From contig CAIYUD010000162.1 of NCBI GenBank assembly GCA_903929325.1, positions 1-15,312 on the forward strand: a stretch of 15,312 bases of DNA, written 5' to 3'. Both the position numbers and the translations under genes were made by a program. Shown in pieces: positions 8,686-14,742 of the stretch. The notes below the pieces were generated by a model. That model did not search any database, was not told the DNA's origin, and worked only from the letters and a program-made list of their open reading frames with translations. The DNA comes from an uncultured Opitutia bacterium. Lineage in GTDB: Bacteria; Verrucomicrobiota; Verrucomicrobiia; Opitutales; UBA953. Within the stretch, counting starts at the first letter, position 1. Every line of letters begins with the position of its first letter.

Positions 8686-9535
8686 GCTCGCAACACTTTG
8701 TTTGCTGGTGCCCTTGCTTGTGAGCGCAAACCGAACGGCTCTCCGTTTGGATATCTGGGAAGGTGCACCGCCGGGGGAGACTTTGCGCATGGCAACGGGT
8801 GTAAATCCTTATGGCGCCGTCAAGGACACCCGCCGAGAAAACGTCTTCACGCCCGACATCGAATTTTTTCCTGCGACGGTACCCGGATCTCCGCTCGTTT
8901 TAATCTTTCCGGGAGGCGGCTATAACATTTTAGCAGAAGACCACGAAGGGGTTGGGGTCGCTCGTCGACTGCAATCATTAGGCTGTGCAGCTGCGGTTGT
9001 TCGGTACCGTGTGCCACGTCGCGACCCACAGCGGCCGTGGACCGTACCTTTGTTGGATGCGCAACAAGCCTTAAAGATTGTTCGTCAACGTGCCTCAGAG
9101 TGGAATGCGAATCCTGAAAAAATTGTCGCGCTGGGTTTTTCTGCTGGTGGAAACTTGGTCGCTCGCTTGGCCTACCAGCCGAACGCATCGGATGAGTCCC
9201 GTCCGAACTATGCCGCGATGATTTACCCAGCCTATCTCTTGGATGCCGGCCAGGATAATAAAGTTCTGTTGAGTGGGCCGGATGGAGTGACCCCGAGTCC
9301 CGGAAGTCATCCTGCGCCTGCTTTTTTTGTACACAGTGCGAACGACCCGGTTCCGGCCAATGGCTCAATTGCTTTGGCTGGAGCGGTGCGTCTTGCGGGG
9401 GCTTCAGCAGAGACGCACATTTATGCAACAGGCGCGCATGGTTGGGGCGTGAATGGGAGCTGTCCGGCATCGCGTGAATGGCCTGAGTTATTCGCGGCTT
9501 GGCTGCGCGGGCAGGGTGTTCTCGTTGGAAAATAA
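8678..9535 (+). CDS. Secreted alpha/beta hydrolase (BD-FAE/acetyl-esterase-like)
   Basis: A 285-residue serine hydrolase, probably periplasmic and acting on an ester. The frame is open further upstream (Met at 8609), but the start at 8678 is preferred because it gives a proper signal peptide (MSKLATLCLLVPLLVSA) and only 8 bases of overlap with the permease. Visible motifs are the oxyanion-hole strand PLVLIFPGGGY (72-82), the nucleophile elbow GFSAGG with Ser155, a likely acid Asp223 in HSANDPVPA, and catalytic His254 in TGAHGWG. The layout (short esterase, HGGG-like PGGGY, no large lid) resembles BD-FAE and acetylxylan-esterase-like families, often linked to polysaccharide deacetylation. Co-translation with the exporter suggests that it works on the exported compound or on envelope material; this is inference. 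The fold and triad are sure, the substrate is not. Confidence 0.9.
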   Translation: MSKLATLCLLVPLLVSANRTALRLDIWEGAPPGETLRMATGVNPYGAVKDTRRENVFTPDIEFFPATVPGSPLVLIFPGGGYNILAEDHEGVGVARRLQSLGCAAAVVRYRVPRRDPQRPWTVPLLDAQQALKIVRQRASEWNANPEKIVALGFSAGGNLVARLAYQPNASDESRPNYAAMIYPAYLLDAGQDNKVLLSGPDGVTPSPGSHPAPAFFVHSANDPVPANGSIALAGAVRLAGASAETHIYATGAHGWGVNGSCPASREWPELFAAWLRGQGVLVGK

Positions 9536-9560
9536 AAAAGCCGTCCGAAGACGGCTTTTT
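9535..9560. terminator. Symmetrical bidirectional intrinsic terminator
   Basis: AAAAAGCCGTC (9535-9545) and GACGGCTTTTT (9550-9560) form a perfect 11-base inverted repeat with a CGAA tetraloop. The A run on one side and T run on the other make it work on both strands. It begins at the last base of the hydrolase stop codon and serves the converging beta-barrel gene as well. Confidence 0.92.
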
Positions 9561-9567
9561 AGAAGAA

Positions 9568-9591
9568 GAAGTTCTAAACGATTAGAACTTC
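9568..9591 (-). repeat. Second hairpin spanning the beta-barrel gene's stop codon
   Basis: GAAGTTCTAA (9568-9577) and TTAGAACTTC (9582-9591) are a perfect 10-base inverted repeat with a 4-base loop. On the minus strand the stem contains the last codons (Lys, Phe) and stop codon of the outer-membrane protein gene, and it is followed by the T-rich TTCTTCT and then by the bidirectional terminator. It could be an auxiliary terminator or an mRNA 3'-end stabiliser. The repeat is certain; the role is inferred. Confidence 0.7.
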
Positions 9592-10109
9592 AGGCGAATC
9601 GCTGCATACGACTCCCAGCCTTTGACGTCTTCGCTTACTGTGTCCGTGTAATTGACGTTCCACATATTGAAATAACGTGCACCGACTACGAACTCAGTCG
9701 TGTCGGAGAGGTTGAAGCGAAGGCCTGCGCTAAGAATGCCGGTAATGGCACTGTCATTACCCGTCGGGGTATCAATCCAGCTGTTGCCGATACTTCCGCC
9801 GAAGAATGGCTTAATACCACCACGCTCGGATCCGAGTTCCCAGACGAGATCAAGCATCAGGCTCTTAACGTCATTCTGAGTAGGTGTGGGCAGGCTGTGC
9901 TCGAGCTGGCGAAGGCTGAAAGTTGTGCCGAGGCTAATCTGCTCGCTGACATTCGTTGACCAAGAGAGGCCGGTGGCGGAGTCGCCTTTATAGGCGCCAG
10001 CGAGATCGCCTCTGGCTGGGCGATTGGCGCCGAATTGAAACTCTACGTTATACGCTTGGGCCGCTGCGGTCGTTAAAGCGAGGAGGGCTAGGGGACGGAG
10101 GTTTTTCAT
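9582..10109 (-). CDS. Small outer-membrane beta-barrel protein
   Basis: A 175-residue protein with a clear signal peptide (MKNLRPLALLALTTAAAQA, cleavage about residue 19). The mature part has alternating hydrophobic/polar strands such as ISLGTTFSLRQLEH, KSLMLDLVWELG, IKPFFGGSIGNSW, ILSAGLRFNLS and TEFVVGARYFNMW, separated by polar turns. It ends SYAAIRLKF, with the terminal Phe recognised by the BAM assembly machinery. Size and strand number suggest an eight-stranded OmpW/OmpX/OmpA-barrel-like protein, but no specific family signature was recognised, so no function is given. The overlapping plus-strand frame (9453-9959) lacks such features and is an antisense shadow. The gene lies 50 bases downstream of a secreted cyclophilin gene on the same strand and ends against tandem hairpins. 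Confidence 0.85.
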   Translation of the reverse strand: MKNLRPLALLALTTAAAQAYNVEFQFGANRPARGDLAGAYKGDSATGLSWSTNVSEQISLGTTFSLRQLEHSLPTPTQNDVKSLMLDLVWELGSERGGIKPFFGGSIGNSWIDTPTGNDSAITGILSAGLRFNLSDTTEFVVGARYFNMWNVNYTDTVSEDVKGWESYAAIRLKF

Positions 10110-10120
10110 GGGGATAAGTT

Positions 10121-10149
10121 GAAATAATGCGGACGAAGGCTGGTGTAAA
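10121..10149 (-). promoter_or_regulatory. Possible promoter of the beta-barrel protein gene
   Basis: On the minus strand TTTACA (10149-10144) and TATTTC (10126-10121) are separated by 17 bases. The -35 matches the sigma-70 consensus at five of six positions and the -10 at three of six. A start about seven bases further on would leave a leader of only about 5 bases before the ATG at 10109. Weak evidence; the gene may instead be read from the cyclophilin promoter. Confidence 0.28.
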
Positions 10150-10159
10150 GGGTGAAGGC

Positions 10160-10732
10160 TTATTTGCCCGCTGGCAGGACCTCCACGGACGTAATCTCAA
10201 TGCGCTTTGACGGCGTCGACTTCTCAGGGCCACTGCAAGCCACGTTCGCAATCGATTCCAGAACATCATCGCCGGCAACGAGTTTGCCGAAGGCAGTGTA
10301 CTGACGGTCGAGGAACTTGGCATCTCCGTGACAGATGAAGAACTGGGAGCCTGCGCTGTCAGGGTTTTGGGAGCGAGCCATTGAAAGAACGCCGCGCACG
10401 TGAGGGCGGTCATTAAACTCAGCCTTTATTTGATAACCAGGTCCGCCTGTTCCCGGCATGCCTGTTTGGCCTGCTTTGGTATTTGGGCAGCCACCTTGGA
10501 TCATGAATCCCTTAATGATGCGGTGAAAAGCGGTACCATTATAGAAGCCTTCTTTGGCGAGCTTCACAAAGTTGGCGACTGTCTTGGGTGCAACGTCTGG
10601 CCAAAACTCAACGGTCATGTCGCCAGCGGTGGTGTGAAGGATAGCACGGGGTGCGGTAGGTGTAGGGTCTTTCATGGGTAAATCAGCAGCGCCTGAGAGG
10701 GTGCAGGCAAAGATTAAAAGGAGGTGACGCAT
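10160..10732 (-). CDS. Secreted cyclophilin-type peptidyl-prolyl cis-trans isomerase
   Basis: A 190-residue cyclophilin predicted to isomerise Xaa-Pro bonds. The start at 10732 is chosen because it gives a signal peptide (MRHLLLIFACTLSGA). The longer frame to 10798 adds a charged, unlikely N-terminus, and the inner Met at 10675 would give a cytoplasmic form. The cyclophilin domain spans about 28-187: TAGDMTVEFWPDVAPKTVANF, then FHRIIKGFMIQGG with catalytic Arg71 plus Phe76 and Gln79, GVLSMAR, and AGSQFFICHGDAKFLDRQYTAFGKL. The site of human CypA Trp121 is Phe140, as in many bacterial, cyclosporin-insensitive members. No strong ribosome site is visible. The next gene on this strand is a beta-barrel outer-membrane protein, which fits a role in envelope protein folding, though no direct link is shown. 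Confidence 0.94.
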   Translation of the reverse strand: MRHLLLIFACTLSGAADLPMKDPTPTAPRAILHTTAGDMTVEFWPDVAPKTVANFVKLAKEGFYNGTAFHRIIKGFMIQGGCPNTKAGQTGMPGTGGPGYQIKAEFNDRPHVRGVLSMARSQNPDSAGSQFFICHGDAKFLDRQYTAFGKLVAGDDVLESIANVACSGPEKSTPSKRIEITSVEVLPAGK

Positions 10733-10820
10733 TAGGGTTCGGAGCAAACCCAAATCTTCACATTTGGCAACAGCCACCTCCCTTCTTGCTTCTACCATTG
10801 GTTCATTACACCGTTAAAAG
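10733..10820. promoter_or_regulatory. Divergent control region between cyclophilin and thiS
   Basis: Both genes are read away from this 88-base region, so promoters for both are expected here. The inverted repeat CCAAAT-CTTCAC-ATTTGG at 10750-10767 is the main visible element, 17 bases from the cyclophilin start, and could be an operator. No convincing -35/-10 pair was found on either strand. No TPP-riboswitch core (CTGAGA and the ACCTGAT-type segments) is present before thiS. Confidence 0.4.
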
Positions 10821-11021
10821 GTGCGCATTATCTTAAATGACCAACCTCGGGAGACTGCTTCGGCTAATTTGGCGATGTTGTTAGGCGAGCTTGATCTTGC
10901 GAATGAACCCGGGGTGGCTGCCGCGGTGAACGGCCAAGTTATTCCTCGAAGCCAATGGGCCGAGACTCGGCTTGCAGAAGGCGCCCAAATCCTCGTCATT
11001 CGTGCTGCCCAAGGCGGCTGA
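10821..11021 (+). CDS. thiS: Sulfur carrier protein ThiS
   Basis: A 66-residue ubiquitin-like sulfur carrier. Its C-terminal Gly-Gly (residues 65-66) is adenylated and converted to a thiocarboxylate, which donates sulfur to ThiG during thiazole formation. The sequence fits ThiS throughout: RIILNDQPRET at the N-terminus, LLGELDLANEPGVAAAVNGQVIPRSQW in the middle, and LAEGAQILVIRAAQGG at the end. The start is GTG at 10821, with only AAAAG upstream as a weak ribosome site. It is first in a plus-strand thi cluster, 6 bases before the TenI/ThiE-like gene. The activating enzyme ThiF is not in the window. Confidence 0.95.
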   Translation: MRIILNDQPRETASANLAMLLGELDLANEPGVAAAVNGQVIPRSQWAETRLAEGAQILVIRAAQGG

Positions 11022-11027
11022 AAACCT

Positions 11028-11711
11028 GTGTTACGTTATCTTCGCGATCTCTTGCTCCCGCGCCCAGCGATTCCCGCTGAGCCGAATCTCGTTTTAATTA
11101 CGAGACCCGAACATGATGTTCCCGGTGAAGTAAAAATTATTCGACGTCTCTTTGCCGCAGGCCTTGGCCGTTTGCATTTACGTAAACCCTCTTGGTCAGC
11201 CCGAGACCATGCCGACTTTCTGGACGCTATCCCCGACGCTTTCTGGCCTCGCATTGTTTTTTACGCGTACCCGGAAATTGTACTCGCACGTGGTCTCGGC
11301 GGTTTTCACTTAAAGACTGGAGAGTCTGTTCCGCGTAATTGGCCAGAGCAACGCCCCGTCAGTTCATCCAGTCATTCATACGATGAGCTCATGGAGGGCC
11401 CGCGTCGTCGTCAGTACTCTGTCTTAGGCCCGGTTTTCCCTTCGGTATCTAAAAAGAATCAAGTGCCACACCGAACACACCGTGAGTTCGAAGTCATTCT
11501 TCAGCGCTGGCGCTCTGAAGGGGGTTGTCCGGTGTACGCGCTCGGTGGCGTCACTCCTGAAACGGCTGCCATCGCCCGTGAAATTGGTTTTGATGGCGTC
11601 GCGTTCATTGGGTGCGTTTGGGAGTCTGAAAATCCCGTTAAGACTTTCTTGGATTTAGAGCGAGCTTGGCTGGGAGAAGATCCCGTCCGACTTAAGAAAA
11701 AGAAAACTTAA
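11028..11711 (+). CDS. ThiE/TenI-family protein (thiamine phosphate synthase-like or thiazole tautomerase)
   Basis: A 227-residue (beta/alpha)8 protein of the ThiE/TenI superfamily. It begins with GTG and a 20-residue extension before the core LVLITRP. Visible motifs are LHLRKP (49-54, matching ThiE's QLREK strand), GFHLKTGE (92-99), SSSHSYDEL (113-121), YSVLGPVFPSVSKKN (130-144, matching the phosphate-binding GPxxxTxTK loop), ALGGVTPE (171-178) and FDGVAFIGCVWE. This pattern recalls the second ThiE-like protein of Bacteroidetes thiamine clusters. The next gene is a canonical ThiE, so this copy may be a TenI-type tautomerase or another activity. The His reported as catalytic in Bacillus TenI is replaced by Pro here (GPVF rather than GHVF), if my recollection of that alignment is right. 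The C-terminus is Lys-rich. Family firm, function open. Confidence 0.85.
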   Translation: MLRYLRDLLLPRPAIPAEPNLVLITRPEHDVPGEVKIIRRLFAAGLGRLHLRKPSWSARDHADFLDAIPDAFWPRIVFYAYPEIVLARGLGGFHLKTGESVPRNWPEQRPVSSSSHSYDELMEGPRRRQYSVLGPVFPSVSKKNQVPHRTHREFEVILQRWRSEGGCPVYALGGVTPETAAIAREIGFDGVAFIGCVWESENPVKTFLDLERAWLGEDPVRLKKKKT

Positions 11712-11716
11712 ACGAC

Positions 11717-12361
11717 GTGCGAAGTTTGCCCGCCGTACAGTTTCTCACACTCGATGCGAGTGCACTCACTCCCGTCGAACAAGTGGAGCGCGCCTGTCAG
11801 GGTGGCGTCCGTTGGGTGCAACTACGTGCCAAGGACTTATCTTTGGATGCATGGATTTCGCTCGCCTCGCAAGTCGTGGCCGTCGCTCATGCCCACGGTG
11901 CGATTTGTACCATTAACGACTCTGCTGAAGTTGCCTTAGCTTCTGCGGCCGACGGTGTTCACTTGGGAAAGCATGATGGCTCGCCGGCTTCTGCTCGACG
12001 ATTACTCGGACCTCATAAGCTCATTGGGGTGACTCTAAACTCTTTGAATGACTTGGAGCGGCTAACGGAAGGTTCCCCTGATTATGTTGGCGTGGGGCCT
12101 TTTCGCGCAACGACCACAAAAGTTGGCCATGCACCCGTCCACACGGAAGCATCTCTCCGTGATTTGATTGCCGCAGCGGGGCCCTTGCCAGCGTACGCTA
12201 TCGGCGGCGTCACTGCGGCAGATTTCCCTTTATTGAAAAACTTGGGGGCAAGTGGGGTGGCTATCAGCGGCGCCATCGCAGGCGCAATTGAGCCATTGTC
12301 CGCGGCAAAAGTTATCTCCGCTGCAGGACAAGTCTGCTGGGGTAATCAATCGCGAGCTTAA
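11717..12361 (+). CDS. thiE: Thiamine phosphate synthase ThiE
   Basis: A 214-residue (beta/alpha)8 enzyme expected to join HMP pyrophosphate to thiazole phosphate, giving thiamine phosphate and PPi. Canonical motifs are VQLRAKD (34-40; usually QLREK, so Glu is Ala here), CTINDSAEVALASAADGVHLGKHD (64-87, with the Asn-Asp pair that binds Mg-pyrophosphate), KLIGVTLNS (101-109), YVGVGPFRATTTK (123-135, phosphate-binding TTTK) and YAIGGVT (160-166). The start is GTG at 11717, five bases after the TenI-like gene, with a purine-rich AAGAAAAAGAAAA some bases upstream. The stop codon overlaps that of the converging thiG. It is the more typical of the two ThiE-like proteins here. Confidence 0.93.
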   Translation: MRSLPAVQFLTLDASALTPVEQVERACQGGVRWVQLRAKDLSLDAWISLASQVVAVAHAHGAICTINDSAEVALASAADGVHLGKHDGSPASARRLLGPHKLIGVTLNSLNDLERLTEGSPDYVGVGPFRATTTKVGHAPVHTEASLRDLIAAAGPLPAYAIGGVTAADFPLLKNLGASGVAISGAIAGAIEPLSAAKVISAAGQVCWGNQSRA

Positions 12362-13125
12362 CCTAAAAAATCTGTCAGCGGGGATGTCGGCTCAGCCTTC
12401 GACGAGCTTGCTCCTAGTCCTGCGACTCTTGCCATACGTCCAGCTTCAACTGCTAAGCGGAAGGCACGCGCCATCGCCAGAGGATCGTTGGACGCAGCAA
12501 TACCTGTATTAACCAGAACAGCGTCAGCGCCCATTTCAAGTGCTTCGGCGGCCTGCGATGGCGCGCCAAGGCCTGCATCAATAATCACGGGTACGCGTGC
12601 TTGCTCGATGATGATTCGAATAAAATCACGTGAAAGTAGTCCGCGGTTTGAACCAATGGGCGCGCCCAGTGGCATCACAGCCGAAGCACCGACTTCTTCC
12701 AGGCGTTTAGCCAAAACAGGATCCGCATGCATGTAGGGAAGAACCTTGAATCCTTTGCGCACGAGTTCCTCGCAGGCCGCCAATGTTTCAATCGGATCGG
12801 GCATTAAATATTTCGGATCCGGGTGAATCTCTAGTTTAATCCACGACGTCTGCAGCGCTTCGCGCGCTAGCTCGGCGGCAAAAATAGCTTCACGGGCATT
12901 CCGCACCCCTGAGGTGTTTGGCAGAATGAGATGTTTTTTTGGGTCAAGCGCCGCCAGGATGGAGTCTTCGCGACGGCCAAACTGGACGCGTTTAATTGCC
13001 ACCGTTACAATTTCAGAGCCAGCCGCATCGAGAACGGCACGAAGTTGTTCGGCCGAAGCATATTTACCCGTACCCGTCAAAAGACGTGAGTGGAAGAGTC
13101 GGTCAGCGATGCGGAGGTCAGCCAT
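12358..13125 (-). CDS. thiG: Thiazole synthase ThiG
   Basis: A 255-residue thiazole synthase that forms thiazole phosphate from deoxyxylulose 5-phosphate, dehydroglycine and ThiS thiocarboxylate. The start at 13125 gives MADLRIADRLFHSRLLTGTGKY, matching the usual ThiG N-terminus and length; the upstream Met at 13173 would add 16 unlikely residues. Visible motifs are LILPNTSGVRNAREA (67-81), WIKLEIHPDPKYLMPDP (95-111) with Lys97 aligned to the Schiff-base lysine (Lys96) of Bacillus ThiG, KVLPYMHADP, MPLGAPIGSNRG (151-162) and VPVIIDAGLGAPSQAAEALEMGADAVLVNT. It lies on the strand opposite its partner ThiS, and the two thi units converge with overlapping stops. No ThiH or ThiO is seen nearby. 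No strong ribosome site. Confidence 0.96.
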   Translation of the reverse strand: MADLRIADRLFHSRLLTGTGKYASAEQLRAVLDAAGSEIVTVAIKRVQFGRREDSILAALDPKKHLILPNTSGVRNAREAIFAAELAREALQTSWIKLEIHPDPKYLMPDPIETLAACEELVRKGFKVLPYMHADPVLAKRLEEVGASAVMPLGAPIGSNRGLLSRDFIRIIIEQARVPVIIDAGLGAPSQAAEALEMGADAVLVNTGIAASNDPLAMARAFRLAVEAGRMARVAGLGASSSKAEPTSPLTDFLG

Positions 13126-13234
13126 CAGGTTTAGACTGTTCCCGACTCTTTGGGAATGTCCAGCCTCGCTCACCTCTCCAATCCTTGGAAAAGGTTATAA
13201 TCGCCTTCGCTTGCACCCCTAGGATTTATAGATA
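13126..13234. promoter_or_regulatory. Divergent control region between thiG and the zinc protease gene
   Basis: This 109-base region must start transcription of both genes. On the plus strand a perfect -10 hexamer TATAAT lies at 13196-13201, with no good -35. A start near 13208 would give a leader of about 27 bases holding AGGA, 10 bases before the ATG. A short inverted repeat TTCCC...GGGAA (13139-13156) lies 13 bases upstream of thiG. No minus-strand promoter and no TPP riboswitch was recognised. Confidence 0.45.
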
Positions 13235-13930
13235 ATGAATACACCTGTTATGATGAACGCATTAGCCTACTTGATTGTCCCCCTTTTGCTTGGTCTTTGG
13301 GCCCAGTGGAAGGTGAAAGCTACATTTAGACAGTGGAGCCAAGTGCCTGCCCGTTCCGGTGTTACGGGGGCGGAGGCTGCCCAGGAAGTTTTGCGTTCGG
13401 CACGGGTTGAAGGCGTAAAAATTGAACGCGCTGAGGGATTCCTCACTGACCACTACAATCCTGCTACCAAAACTTTGGCTCTGTCGGCTGATAACTATGA
13501 CGGTACCAGTATTGCGGCGCTTGGTATTGCTGCACACGAAGCAGGTCACGCTCTCCAGCATGCTCAAGGGTATGCGGCGCTCGGGTTACGCTCCGTGCTC
13601 GTCCCTGTGACCATTGTCGCCAACCAAGTCGCTTTCTGGGTAATGCTTTTAGGCGGATTTCTTATCAACGGCGCTAACCCCAACTATTTCTTCTTAAACA
13701 TTGCGATCGGTGCTTACGTCGTCATCTCGCTCTTCACTTTAATTACACTGCCGGTAGAGTTTGATGCCTCTGCCCGCGCGCGCAAATTTTTATCGGAAAC
13801 AGGGTTGCTGGATGCCGAGGAAGATAAGGGCGCTAAGGCTGTGCTCGATGCGGCCGCTTGGACGTATATCGCTGCCTTTGTCGCTGCTTTAGGGAATCTC
13901 CTGTACTTGATTGGCCGTCGTCGCGACTAA
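13235..13930 (+). CDS. Membrane zinc metallopeptidase, YugP family
   Basis: A 231-residue integral-membrane protein of the zinc metallopeptidase family 2 (YugP-like, Pfam Zn_peptidase_2). The metal site is visible: HEAGH at 101-105 (His101, Glu102, His105) and a likely third ligand Glu175 in LPVEFDASARA, typical of the family. Membrane helices are expected at about 8-25, 122-145, 152-173 and 208-227. The N-terminal soluble part contains SGVTGAEAAQEVL and the conserved FLTDHYNPATKTLALS segment. The physiological substrate of the family is not established. ATG at 13235 is chosen; Met6 or Met7 are less likely alternatives. A TATAAT box lies upstream, so this may be the first gene of an operon with tlyA and xseA. 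There are 44 bases to tlyA. Confidence 0.92.
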   Translation: MNTPVMMNALAYLIVPLLLGLWAQWKVKATFRQWSQVPARSGVTGAEAAQEVLRSARVEGVKIERAEGFLTDHYNPATKTLALSADNYDGTSIAALGIAAHEAGHALQHAQGYAALGLRSVLVPVTIVANQVAFWVMLLGGFLINGANPNYFFLNIAIGAYVVISLFTLITLPVEFDASARARKFLSETGLLDAEEDKGAKAVLDAAAWTYIAAFVAALGNLLYLIGRRRD

Positions 13931-13974
13931 GGACCTGGCTCGCCTTTCAGTCATTACCCCGCCAACTTTCAGGC

Positions 13975-14733
13975 ATGGCCGATGCCCCTGAGAGAATGCG
14001 CGCGGATGAATTGTTGGTTGTGCGTGGACTCGCGTCTTCACGTACGCTGGCACAAGCGCTCATTTTAGCAGGAAAGGTTCGTACGGGGCCGGACAGCGTT
14101 GTCGCCAAGTCATCGCAAAAAATTTCCGTCGATTCTCCGCTCACCGTCGAACAACCCCCGAGGTTTGTTTCCCGTGGTGGAGAAAAACTTGAAGGTGCTC
14201 TTGCCCATTTTGCAATCGAGGTAAAAGGCTTACACGCATTAGACGTCGGCGCATCGACGGGCGGCTTTACGGATTGTTTATTGCAGCGTGGCGCCGCCTC
14301 GGTGACGTGCGTCGACGTTGGCCAGGCACAGCTTCATTCCAAAATTCGCTCCGATGAGCGCGTAACAAATTTCGAGCGCCTCAATGCACGCGAGCTACCT
14401 ACAGCAAAGTTGCCTCATAAAACGTACGCGATCGTGGTAATGGATGTATCTTTTATTTCCTTAACCACTGTCTTGCCCTCGGTCTGGGCTCGGCTTGCGG
14501 TCGGTGGCTGGATGGTTGCCCTGGTTAAGCCACAGTTTGAAGCGACACGCCAAGAAGCCGACAAGGGTCGTGGTATCATCAAGGATCCGTTGGTTCATGA
14601 GCGCATTGTGCGCGAGATAACGGCCGCGGCCGCTTCGATGCCAGGGGCCAAGGTGCTGGGGTCAATGGACTCGCCAATTTTAGGTGGCGAAGGCAACCGC
14701 GAGTTCTTGCTCGCCGTCCAGCGGACGCGTTAA
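13975..14733 (+). CDS. tlyA: TlyA-family rRNA 2'-O-methyltransferase (S4 domain plus FtsJ-like domain)
   Basis: A 252-residue RNA methyltransferase. Known TlyA proteins 2'-O-methylate cytidines of 16S and 23S rRNA (C1409 and C1920 in E. coli numbering), which affects capreomycin sensitivity; it is often mislabelled hemolysin. An N-terminal S4 RNA-binding domain spans about 8-65 (RADELLVVRGLASSRTLAQALILAGKV), then FVSRGGEKLEGAL. The FtsJ-type SAM domain has HALDVGASTGGFTDCLL (87-103), MDVSFISL (156-163), LVKPQFEA (183-190) and GGEGNREFLL (237-246). The ATG at 13975 is chosen over the next Met at 13996 (a shorter but equally plausible S4 start), and over an in-frame Met at 13858 inside the protease gene. 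tlyA next to xseA is a common bacterial arrangement. No clear ribosome site. Confidence 0.95.
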   Translation: MADAPERMRADELLVVRGLASSRTLAQALILAGKVRTGPDSVVAKSSQKISVDSPLTVEQPPRFVSRGGEKLEGALAHFAIEVKGLHALDVGASTGGFTDCLLQRGAASVTCVDVGQAQLHSKIRSDERVTNFERLNARELPTAKLPHKTYAIVVMDVSFISLTTVLPSVWARLAVGGWMVALVKPQFEATRQEADKGRGIIKDPLVHERIVREITAAAASMPGAKVLGSMDSPILGGEGNREFLLAVQRTR

Positions 14734-14742
14734 TCTCTGGTT

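Noticed and set aside
8847..9470. Long minus-strand reading frame (207 codons) opposite the hydrolase
   Set aside because: It is antisense to a gene with an intact catalytic triad, has a His/Arg/Pro-rich composition without recognisable motifs, and lacks a plausible start context.
9453..9959. Plus-strand reading frame (168 codons) over the beta-barrel gene and terminator
   Set aside because: It runs through the end of the hydrolase gene and a strong terminator. The minus-strand product has a signal peptide and a C-terminal Phe, so it is the real gene.
10717..10727. AAAGGAGGTGA on the plus strand, a near-perfect Shine-Dalgarno
   Set aside because: It lies antisense inside the cyclophilin signal peptide and is not followed by a start codon with a meaningful reading frame.
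13119..13140. AACCTGATGG near the thiG start, resembling part of a TPP riboswitch
   Set aside because: The required CTGAGA segment and the paired helices are missing, and the match overlaps the thiG start codon, so it is most likely chance.
13858..13974. Upstream in-frame start for TlyA adding 39 residues
   Set aside because: The added residues are encoded mostly within the zinc protease gene in another frame and do not resemble a TlyA N-terminus.
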